7,000 nt of DNA from assembly GCA_964482585.1 (NCBI GenBank), contig CAYZYO010000107.1, positions 1 to 7,000 on the forward strand. The letters are read 5' to 3'. The notes under the pieces are model-generated. The model was not told the DNA's origin and made no database searches. It was given only the letters and a program-made list of their open reading frames with translations. The position numbers and the translations under genes are program-made. The stretch comes from CAYZYO01 sp964482585 (lineage in GTDB: Bacteria; Bacillota; Syntrophomonadia; Syntrophomonadales; Syntrophomonadaceae). How positions within the stretch are numbered: position 1 is the first letter of the stretch; each line of letters opens with the position of its first letter. Below, piece after piece: positions 1-5,587 of the stretch.

Positions 1-582
1 GCCATTCAATTTCACGGGCATATTTGTCCGGGTATTCTTATGGGTGTAAGGGCAGCGGAGTTTGCATTAAAACACCTGGAGGTGGACCCGGATATTGATG
101 AACAACTGATAGCTGTAGTGGAAACCGATTCCTGCGGGGTTGATGCTATTCAAGTAATACTGGGCTGTACTTTTGGTAAGGGAAATCTTATTCATAAAGA
201 TTATGGGAAAGCTGTCTATACTATAGGAAGCCGGGAAAAAAACCGGGCAGTACGTATTGCTCAGAAATTCAGGGCTACTACCAGCCCCAATAGTGACCGT
301 TTTCGTGAGTTAAAAATAAAGAAAAATCTTAATGAAGAGGAAAAAGCTGAAATGGAAAGTCTGCTGGGTGATATCTTTGAACAAATAATGAGCATGCCGT
401 TTGAAGATCTTTTCAAATGGGAAGATGTACCTTTTGATTTTCCAGCTAGAGCTCGTATATACCCTACCATTCAATGTGAGGGCTGTGGGGAAGGAGTAAT
501 GGAGCCCAGGGCTAAAAAGACTGAACAGGGAATGCTTTGTCCTAGCTGTCAAATTGAATTTGGAGGTGTTGGGCATGTGTGA
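1..582 (+). CDS. FmdE-family protein with C-terminal zinc ribbon (5' end outside window)
   Basis: The frame is already open at base 1, so the start codon lies upstream; 193 residues are visible and probably only a short N-terminal stretch is missing. The visible protein opens with FHGHICPG (bases 10-33), the signature of the FmdE family (named from the molybdenum formylmethanofuran dehydrogenase operon). An ETDSCGVDAIQ segment with a conserved cysteine (133-135) and a GCTFGKGN segment follow, both typical of the family. The C-terminus has two CxxC pairs (CEGC at 475-486, CPSC at 538-549) that should form a zinc ribbon. FmdE proteins are linked by genome context to Mo/W enzymes and metal handling, but their biochemical role is unsettled. 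The stop overlaps the next gene's start by 8 nt, so the two are probably translationally coupled. Confident on family, not on function. Confidence 0.88.
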   Translation, partial: AIQFHGHICPGILMGVRAAEFALKHLEVDPDIDEQLIAVVETDSCGVDAIQVILGCTFGKGNLIHKDYGKAVYTIGSREKNRAVRIAQKFRATTSPNSDRFRELKIKKNLNEEEKAEMESLLGDIFEQIMSMPFEDLFKWEDVPFDFPARARIYPTIQCEGCGEGVMEPRAKKTEQGMLCPSCQIEFGGVGHV

Positions 583-1442
583 GGCCAATGTATATTTTCA
601 TCGTGGCGGTAAAGAAGAATTATTTATGGAGAAGGTTGCCCGCATAGTACCCGGAGAAGAAGACAATCTTTTTTTGGAAAGTATTTTTGGTGAACGCCGG
701 GTTGTAAAGGCACGTATCCGAGAAATGGAACTGGTTCGTCATCGGATCATTTTGGACGATATTAGCGAAGACGTTGTCAGCAAGGAATATGAGATCTGGT
801 TGGATCTGGACACGAATCATGGTCATTTTCATGAAGGTGAAGAAGTTCGTTTAAAACTATTCAAAGGCTATAATATGCTTCCTGATAAAGACTCTACTTT
901 TTGCAATGCTAAAGCGTTTCTATTAGAAAATGGAGAGCAGAAAGAGATTCCGATAAATGATGAAAATCATGGGGAAGCGCAGCTTGTTCTTGGGCAGGAA
1001 GTGACTGGTCTTATACCGGTATTTGTTCAGGAGAGTAATGAAAAAGAACTTTACAGCAAATTACTGCTGGAAGTTGGACATCATCATCATCATGGGGTGA
1101 AGCCCATAGGGCTTCCATTAGAGATAGTGCCCTGCAGTCTTGGCCATGCGCGTATGGGAGAGAATTACGAAATTCAGGTTCTCCGACAGGGAAAAGCTGT
1201 TAGCGGAATTGAAGTTAAAGCTACCTATTCTGGTACTCATAATAAGAACTACCCGTATAAATTAACTACGAACGAGGAAGGAAAAACCAGCCTTTTCCTC
1301 ACTGCCAGGGGAAATTTCCTGTTCTCGGTCAGTACTGATAATATTATCGGGGGATCCTTGGTTGCTGAACACCTATTGAAGNNNNNNNNNNGTCAGTACT
1401 GATAATATTATCAGTACATTTACTCTGGTAAAGAGTTTCTAA
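575..1442 (+). CDS. CooT-like nickel-binding domain fused to DUF4198-like domain (interrupted by assembly gap)
   Basis: The start is ATG at 575, with GGAGG at 562-566 eight bases upstream. It gives MCEANVY, matching CooT proteins, where Cys2 binds nickel; an upstream in-frame TTG at 554 would bury that cysteine. Residues 1 to about 61 are CooT-like. The rest resembles DUF4198/NikM-type beta-sandwich domains known from nickel transport contexts (IVPCSLGHARMGENYEIQVL, then TTNEEGKTSLF). Histidines cluster at H82/H84/H86 (HGHFH) and as five consecutive residues H169-H173. As assembled, the frame runs into ten Ns (1382-1391) and goes out of phase. If the exact repeat 1328-1348/1392-1412 is collapsed, the protein continues in frame as STFTLVKSF and ends at TAA 1440-1442, for 267 residues. 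I take that as the true end. Likely role, inferred: a cytoplasmic nickel chaperone or store serving the hydrogenase. Confidence 0.8.
1328..1412. repeat. 21-nt exact direct repeat flanking the assembly gap
   Basis: Bases 1328-1348 are identical to 1392-1412 (both start GTCAGTACTG and end ATATTATC). Copy 1 is in frame, coding VSTDNII, and then diverges into GGGGGATCC. Copy 2 begins directly after the Ns and continues to STFTLVKSF and a stop. The copies are 64 bases apart, which breaks the frame. The pattern fits either two contigs sharing an unmerged k-mer-length overlap or a collapsed insertion flanked by a duplication. Confidence 0.85.
1382..1391. other. Scaffold gap (10 N)
   Basis: Ten consecutive Ns. 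A round number of this kind is usually nominal padding, not a measured distance, so anything from a negative overlap to a mobile element could lie here. It falls inside the C-terminal coding part of the CooT/DUF4198 gene. Confidence 0.98.
1396..1417. repeat. 22-bp perfect palindrome
   Basis: Copy 2 of the repeat extends into a perfect 22-bp palindrome centred on GATAATATTATC, with arms GTACT and AGTAC. The 12-bp core is also present in copy 1 (1337-1348), but the outer arm is not. It lies in the restored coding sequence. It may have helped break the assembly at this point; no regulatory role is claimed. Confidence 0.6.
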
Positions 1443-1462
1443 AACATTGTCATTAAAAAGTA

Positions 1463-1491
1463 TTGACTTGAAACTTCCGGAGTTTTTTAAA
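1463..1491 (+). promoter_or_regulatory. Possible sigma-A promoter in the AT-rich leader
   Basis: TTGACT (1463-1468) lies 17 bases from TTTAAA (1486-1491). A second candidate is TTGCAG (1543-1548), 17 bases from TAGAAT (1566-1571). A TATAAA at 1692-1697 is closer to the riboswitch but lacks a good -35. The whole stretch 1443-1700 is very AT-rich, so such matches are expected by chance, and the true start cannot be chosen by eye. No gene is seen in 1443-1700. Confidence 0.2.
1471..1488 (+). terminator. Weak candidate terminator after the CooT/DUF4198 gene
   Basis: AAACT (1471-1475) can pair with AGTTT (1481-1485) around TCCGG, and the T run continues to 1488. It lies 28 bases after the restored stop codon, where a terminator is expected. 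The stem is short and AT-rich, so support is modest. Confidence 0.3.
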
Positions 1492-1707
1492 TTCTATTGT
1501 ATAGAAAAAAGTTTTAAAAAGAACCGCGAAAGATGTTATTCTTTGCAGGAAATAAAAAATTTTTATAGAATAGATAATATTTAATATAATTAAGTTCATA
1601 ATTTTAATATAATGTTTATTCGTTCAGGATTATCCTAAAATGTGTAACGAAGAATGAATTTTCCGAAAGGAACAAATTTTTTAATTCATTGTATAAATTG
1701 AATAAAC

Positions 1708-1826
1708 ACCTACTCTCCGAGCCCCTGGGTCTAAGGTAGCTACTATGACTCTTGGGCCGCCGGTATAGGCCAAGGTATAGTTGGAAACGATTATGCCTCC
1801 CGTGTTTGGAAAGGAGATGCTCAGGT
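1708..1826 (+). promoter_or_regulatory. Moco/tungsten-cofactor (Moco RNA motif) riboswitch aptamer
   Basis: The sequence carries the conserved blocks I recall for the Moco RNA motif (Rfam RF01055): CTCCGAGCCC near the 5' end (1715-1724), and GCCTCCCGTG (1795-1804) followed by GGAAAGGAGATG at the 3' end. Helices visible by eye are P1 TCTCC 1714-1718 with GGAGA 1813-1817 (plus outer ACCT 1708-1711 with AGGT 1823-1826); GCCC 1721-1724 with GGGC 1754-1757, continued by GGGT 1727-1730 with ACTC 1748-1751; a small hairpin GCC 1759-1761 with GGC 1768-1770; and ATAGTTG 1777-1783 with CGATTAT 1788-1794 capped by a GAAA tetraloop. CTAAG 1731-1735 opposite TATG 1744-1747 looks like the 11-nt receptor for that tetraloop. 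Whether the ligand is Moco or the tungsten form cannot be decided by eye. The aptamer lies directly ahead of hypA in the same orientation. Confidence 0.85.
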
Positions 1827-1897
1827 CAAGCAAATGTTTAAGTGTGCCCTTGAAGGGTTCAACTGTTTACTTATTTGTATATCTGTGCCCAGCATCT
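1815..1897 (+). promoter_or_regulatory. Antiterminator pairing of the riboswitch expression platform
   Basis: AGATGCT (1815-1821) is perfectly complementary to AGCATCT (1891-1897). Its 5' part (1815-1817) belongs to aptamer helix P1, and its partner includes AGCA of the terminator's left arm (1891-1894). P1 plus terminator therefore excludes this helix, and this helix excludes both. The expected logic is that bound cofactor stabilises P1, the terminator forms and the operon is off; without cofactor there is readthrough. The stretch between also holds two overlapping small hairpins around 1847-1862 (CCCT/AGGG and TTGAA/TTCAA) of unknown role. Confidence 0.6.
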
Positions 1898-1914
1898 TGT
1901 TGCTGGGCTTTTTT
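1887..1914 (+). terminator. Rho-independent terminator of the riboswitch
   Basis: GCCCAGCA (1887-1894) pairs perfectly with TGCTGGGC (1901-1908) around the loop TCTTGT and is followed by six Ts (1909-1914). It lies between the aptamer and the hypA ribosome binding site, so its natural role is conditional termination of the leader transcript. Confidence 0.88.
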
Positions 1915-1957
1915 AATGCTGACGGCTTAGTCTGTATTTTGTTTTGAGGTGTGGTTA

Positions 1958-2308
1958 ATGCATGAATTTTCTCTAATGGCCAGTATAATGGATACAATTA
2001 AAGAAACTGCTGTGCAAAATAATATTGCCAGGGTAACGAAAGTTAAACTTGTTATAGGAAAGTTATCCATGGTATTGCCAGATAGTATGCAATTTGCTTT
2101 TGAGGCCCTGGGCAAAGACGATATGTTTACCGGTGCTGTTCTGGAATTTGAAGAACGCAATATCAGCTGTCAGTGTTCAACCTGCCAGCATCTTTTTGAG
2201 GTGGATAGGAGTTACCGTTTTAGTTGTCCTCAGTGCGGATGCACTGAGGTGGAAGTTATAACCGGGCGTGAGTTATATATTGATTATTTCGAAGGAGACA
2301 AACAGTGA
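1958..2308 (+). CDS. hypA: Hydrogenase nickel incorporation protein HypA
   Basis: A 116-residue nickel chaperone that, with HypB, inserts Ni into the large subunit of [NiFe] hydrogenase in the cytoplasm. The start is ATG at 1958, with GAGG at 1946-1949; this yields MHEFSLM, whose N-terminal His2 (with Glu3) is the family nickel site. An upstream in-frame GTG at 1949 would move His2 away from the terminus and is rejected. The zinc site is C73, C76, C90 and C93 as two CxxC pairs (CSTC, CPQC), at the residue numbers usual for HypA; extra cysteines lie at 71 and 95. Length is typical. It is the first gene after the riboswitch terminator, and its TGA shares one base with the hypB start, implying coupled translation. 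Confidence 0.96.
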   Translation: MHEFSLMASIMDTIKETAVQNNIARVTKVKLVIGKLSMVLPDSMQFAFEALGKDDMFTGAVLEFEERNISCQCSTCQHLFEVDRSYRFSCPQCGCTEVEVITGRELYIDYFEGDKQ

Positions 2309-2970
2309 TGGTACAAATAAAAATAGAAAGTAATATCCTAGGTGCCAACGAAATTTTGGCCAGGAAAAATCGCAATATTTTTACTGAAAAAAAGGTTTTG
2401 TTAGTCAATTTAATGAGTTCTCCGGGGTCAGGCAAGACTTCTATACTGGAAAAGACTATAGAACTCTTAAATGGGCAGTTGAATTTAGGGGTAATTGAAG
2501 GGGATTTATATACTGACCAGGATGCCCAGCGTATAGAGAAAAAGGGAGTTCGGGTTATACAGATCAATACCGAAGGAACCTGCCACCTGGACGCGGGTAT
2601 GGTTGGCAAAACTTTTGTACATTTGCCGGTGGATAAGATGGATTTAGTTTTTATTGAAAATGTGGGTAACCTGGTGTGCCCGGCTGAATTTGACCTGGGA
2701 GAAGACTTTAAAGTTGTAGTAATTAGTACTGCTGAGGGAAATGACAAACCATTAAAATATCCTCTTATTTTTCGCGAGGCAAAGGCTGTACTGGTCAATA
2801 AGATTGATCTTCTGCCTTACACTGATTTTAGCCTGGAAAAAATCAAAGAAGATATTAGTAAAATCAATCCTTCAGCTAAAATATTTATGGTTTCAGGCCG
2901 TACAGGTCAGGGAATAAATAAATGGAATCAATGGTTATTGGAGGAGGTGAAACGCAAGAAATCTATATAA
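2308..2970 (+). CDS. hypB: Hydrogenase nickel incorporation GTPase HypB
   Basis: A 220-residue SIMIBI-class GTPase that powers nickel delivery to the hydrogenase large subunit together with HypA. The start is ATG at 2308, with AAGGAGA at 2292-2298; a GTG one codon earlier is possible. The P-loop is SSPGSGKTS (about 37-45), and the guanine specificity motif is NKID at 164-167. The G-domain metal site matches the family: C92-H93 in EGTCHLDAG and C124 in ENVGNLVCP. The N-terminus lacks both the long histidine-rich stretch and the CxxCGC high-affinity nickel motif found in some HypB proteins, so nickel storage may fall to another protein; the His-rich CooT/DUF4198 product upstream is a candidate (inference). 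A 102-bp spacer separates it from the structural genes. Confidence 0.96.
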   Translation: MVQIKIESNILGANEILARKNRNIFTEKKVLLVNLMSSPGSGKTSILEKTIELLNGQLNLGVIEGDLYTDQDAQRIEKKGVRVIQINTEGTCHLDAGMVGKTFVHLPVDKMDLVFIENVGNLVCPAEFDLGEDFKVVVISTAEGNDKPLKYPLIFREAKAVLVNKIDLLPYTDFSLEKIKEDISKINPSAKIFMVSGRTGQGINKWNQWLLEEVKRKKSI

Positions 2971-3003
2971 TTAATAACTAATGAGAGAGAGATTTACTCA
3001 AGT

Positions 3004-3031
3004 TTGTAAAAATTGGGATTGTATATATATT
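3004..3031 (+). promoter_or_regulatory. Possible internal promoter before the hydrogenase structural genes
   Basis: TTGTAA (3004-3009) and TATATT (3026-3031) are 16 bases apart within the 102-bp hypB/small-subunit spacer. No terminator hairpin is visible there. If real, the structural genes could be transcribed partly independently of the riboswitch. The -35 match is poor and the region is AT-rich, so support is low. Confidence 0.22.
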
Positions 3032-3072
3032 GGGACCATTTTAAAAATTAACAAGTTGGGGGAATGTGAAAA

Positions 3073-4134
3073 ATGCCTACCAAGCTAAGTAGACGCGACT
3101 TCATGAAATTGTGTGCAGGTGGGGCTGCGGCTATATCCATATCAGGGTTTCTGGCACCTTTTATGAAAGAAGCAGTGGCTGCTGGTGCTCCTCCGGTAAT
3201 ATGGCTGGAGGGTAGTGCTTGCACCGGCTGTTCTGTATCCTTCTTAAATACGGTGCACCCGGATATCGAAAAAGTACTTATGGAAGTAGTCAGCCTGCGT
3301 TTCCACGAAACAGTGATGGCGGCTTCCGGAGACCTCGCCATGGACGAACTTTTCAAGACAGTTGAGGAAAACAAAAAGAACTTTATTCTCGTAGTCGAGG
3401 GAGCTATCCCTACCGGCGCAGACGGCAAATATTGTATCCTAGGAGAAAAAGATGGACACCATTTAACCTTTCAGAAGCTGGTAGAGGAAGTGGGCAGTCA
3501 AGCTCAGGCTGTGCTGAGCTTTGGAACCTGTGCTGCTTTCGGTGGTATTCCGGCTACTCCACCCAATCCCACCGGTTGTAAAGGAGTTTCTGAGATAGTA
3601 AAAACTAGACCAGTTGTTAATATTCCGGGTTGTCCTCCTCATCCGGATTGGATGGTAGGAACCATAGCCCATATCCTGCTTTACGGAGACCTTCCCGAAC
3701 TAGATACCTTCGGACGTCCCAAGATGTTCTTTGGAGGTATAATCCATGATAATTGCCCGAGAAGGCAGTATTTTGACAATGGTATATTTGCCAAGAATTT
3801 CGGAGACCCTGGTTGTCTACTTGAATTGGGCTGTAAAGGACCAATTGCACATTGTGATTCCACCACCCGTTTATGGAATAATGGGGTGAGTTGGTGTATC
3901 AAATCAGGTGCTCCCTGTATTGCCTGTACTGAACCTGAATTCCCGGGCTGGCCTATGTATGAAAGAATACCGGAAATGCCTGTAGGATTAGCTATGACTG
4001 CTACAGTTGATCAGATTGGTGGTATCCTTGGTGCAGCTACTGCTCTGGGAATTGGAGGACATTTGGCAGGAAATTTAGCTACCGGGCGTATTGGCCCTAA
4101 AAAGAATAAAGAAGAGAAAGAAGGTGACAATTAA
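3073..4134 (+). CDS. hyaA: [NiFe] hydrogenase small subunit, Tat-exported (group 1 type)
   Basis: A 353-residue iron-sulfur subunit that relays electrons between the NiFe site and the membrane cytochrome. The N-terminus has a textbook twin-arginine signal, SRRDFMK at 6-12, then a hydrophobic stretch to about 31, with cleavage likely near AVAAGA (34-39). Proximal cluster ligands are C50 and C53 (CTGC), C153 (GTCAAFGG) and C187 (PGCPPHP). Distal cluster ligands are H225, C228, C248 and C254. The medial cluster region has C261, C275, C282 and C285; C275 sits where standard uptake enzymes have the proline that gives a [3Fe-4S] cluster, so a [4Fe-4S] medial cluster is expected. C261 is two residues nearer the distal ligand than in my recollection of typical members. 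A moderately hydrophobic C-terminal stretch (about 304-335) may be a weak membrane anchor. The start follows GGGGG at 3058-3062. The stop overlaps the next ATG by one base. Confidence 0.95.
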   Translation: MPTKLSRRDFMKLCAGGAAAISISGFLAPFMKEAVAAGAPPVIWLEGSACTGCSVSFLNTVHPDIEKVLMEVVSLRFHETVMAASGDLAMDELFKTVEENKKNFILVVEGAIPTGADGKYCILGEKDGHHLTFQKLVEEVGSQAQAVLSFGTCAAFGGIPATPPNPTGCKGVSEIVKTRPVVNIPGCPPHPDWMVGTIAHILLYGDLPELDTFGRPKMFFGGIIHDNCPRRQYFDNGIFAKNFGDPGCLLELGCKGPIAHCDSTTRLWNNGVSWCIKSGAPCIACTEPEFPGWPMYERIPEMPVGLAMTATVDQIGGILGAATALGIGGHLAGNLATGRIGPKKNKEEKEGDN

Positions 4135-5576
4135 TGGCGCAGACAATTATAGTAGATCCTGTAACCCGAATTGAAGGGCATCTTGCCGTAGAAGTTGAAG
4201 TTGAAGACGGGGTCGTGGTTGATGCTAAGTCCAAAGGGATGCTTTTTAGAGGACTGGAGTTGATATTGCAAGGACGTGACCCTCGTGATGCGGTGCAGAT
4301 AATGCAAAGAACCTGCGGCGTTTGCCCGGTTGCGCATGCTAGCGCGGGTTCGCTGGCTTTAGATGATGCCTTTGGAATTGAGCCTCCACCAAATGGGAGG
4401 ATAATAAGAAACCTTATTTTGGGCTCCAACTTTATTCAATCTCATATTTTACACTTTTTCCACCTGGCGGCCCTGGATTTTGTTAAAGGGCCTGATGTGC
4501 CACCTTTTGTCCCCCGTTATGAAGCTGATTACAGGCTGCCGGACGCGGTTAACGCCCAAGCAGTTAATGCTTATTTAGAGGCGTTAAAGATGCGTGCTAA
4601 AGCCCACGAGATGACTGCTCTGTGGGGCGGCAAGATGCCACACCAGCAGGCTATAGTACCCGGGGGAGTTACTGAGATTCCTGATGCTCAAAAAATAATT
4701 GATTTTAAATACAGATTAAAAGAGTTGACCGCCTGGATAGACAATGTATATATACCTATTGTTCAGGCTGTAGCCGGGGCTTATGAAGACTGGTTCGATA
4801 TTGGACGCGGCTCTATGAATATGCTGGCATATGGAGACATACCTTTAGAAGAAGGAATGGACCATGTTAAAAAGGATAAATTCTTCCCATCCGGTGTTTA
4901 TATTGGTGGTCAGTACCAAGAATTGGACCCGGAGAAGATTGCGGAAGAAGTGAAATACTCATGGTATGAAAATGACGCTACTGGACTAAAACCTACTGAA
5001 GCAGTGATTACTCCCAATCCGGACAAGAAAGATGCTTATTCCTGGGTTAAAGCTCCACGCTATAATGGTGCAGCTATGGAGGTAGGCCCCCTGGCCAGAT
5101 TGTGGATAAAGAAACAAAAAGATGTCATAGGCCTGGGAGAAAAAGCTTTTTCGGTCATGGGCCGTCATTTTGCCCGGGCAGTTGAGGCTTCTATGATAGC
5201 TCATGCTATGGACGAATGGGTTGGACAATTAGAGCCGGGTAAACCGGTATGTACTCCCCATGAAATACCGGCTTCTGCTCAGGGCATGGGACTTACTGAG
5301 GCTCCACGGGGTGCCCTGGGTCATTGGAACAAGATTGAACACCAGAGGACGGCAATCTATAATGCTGTTGTGCCCAGTACCTGGAATATGTCACCAAGAG
5401 ATGATAAGAAACTAATGGGTACTATGGAGCAGGCCTTTATTGGTGCAACAGTAAAAGATCCCAAGAATCCCGTAGAAATAGTAAGAATAGTCAGATCATA
5501 TGATCCGTGCCTGGCCTGTGCAATACATCTTATGACCCCTGATAAAAAACTGATCAGTAAGTTTGCCGTTAATTAG
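4134..5576 (+). CDS. hyaB: [NiFe] hydrogenase large subunit (catalytic)
   Basis: A 480-residue catalytic subunit for reversible H2 oxidation. The N-terminal family signature is DPVTRIEGHL (8-17). Nickel ligands are C61 and C64 in RTCGVCPVAHA and C459 and C462 in DPCLACAIH. The last pair is encoded by ordinary Cys codons, so this is not a selenocysteine [NiFeSe] enzyme. The precursor extends 15 residues past H465 (LMTPDKKLISKFAVN), the tail removed by the maturation protease encoded downstream. There is no signal peptide; the protein should be exported as a complex by the small subunit's Tat signal. AAGGTG at 4121-4126 supports the ATG at 4134. Length is somewhat below that of proteobacterial HyaB (nearly 600 residues) but normal for clostridial and delta-proteobacterial forms, as far as I recall. 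Confidence 0.97.
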   Translation: MAQTIIVDPVTRIEGHLAVEVEVEDGVVVDAKSKGMLFRGLELILQGRDPRDAVQIMQRTCGVCPVAHASAGSLALDDAFGIEPPPNGRIIRNLILGSNFIQSHILHFFHLAALDFVKGPDVPPFVPRYEADYRLPDAVNAQAVNAYLEALKMRAKAHEMTALWGGKMPHQQAIVPGGVTEIPDAQKIIDFKYRLKELTAWIDNVYIPIVQAVAGAYEDWFDIGRGSMNMLAYGDIPLEEGMDHVKKDKFFPSGVYIGGQYQELDPEKIAEEVKYSWYENDATGLKPTEAVITPNPDKKDAYSWVKAPRYNGAAMEVGPLARLWIKKQKDVIGLGEKAFSVMGRHFARAVEASMIAHAMDEWVGQLEPGKPVCTPHEIPASAQGMGLTEAPRGALGHWNKIEHQRTAIYNAVVPSTWNMSPRDDKKLMGTMEQAFIGATVKDPKNPVEIVRIVRSYDPCLACAIHLMTPDKKLISKFAVN

Positions 5577-5587
5577 GGGGTGATTGA

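Noticed and set aside
310..588. Minus-strand frames opposite the FmdE gene
   Set aside because: These are shadows of a clear + strand gene; they give low-complexity Phe/Ser-rich translations.
1079..1093. Five CAT codons as a cloning tag or simple-sequence artefact
   Set aside because: The run is inside a continuous, family-like protein with other histidine clusters and a nickel-related context, so a natural metal-binding run is the better explanation.
554..1402. Longer TTG-started frame for the CooT/DUF4198 gene running through the Ns to TGA
   Set aside because: The TTG at 554 lacks a well-placed ribosome binding site and would hide the conserved MC N-terminus; the C-terminal residues after the Ns are out of the native frame.
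1540..1550. Sigma-54 type promoter suggested by TTGCA
   Set aside because: There is no GG element at the required distance upstream.
1653..1700. Short leader peptide starting at ATG 1653
   Set aside because: It is only 15 codons long with no ribosome binding site and AT-rich composition, and it precedes the aptamer; nothing supports translation.
2256..2798. 180-codon minus-strand open frame opposite hypB
   Set aside because: It is the antisense shadow of hypB, with no ribosome binding site and composition explained by the sense gene.
5510..5535. Possible selenocysteine codon in the DPCxxC motif of the large subunit
   Set aside because: Both positions are TGC/TGT codons, with no in-frame TGA, so the enzyme is an ordinary [NiFe] type.
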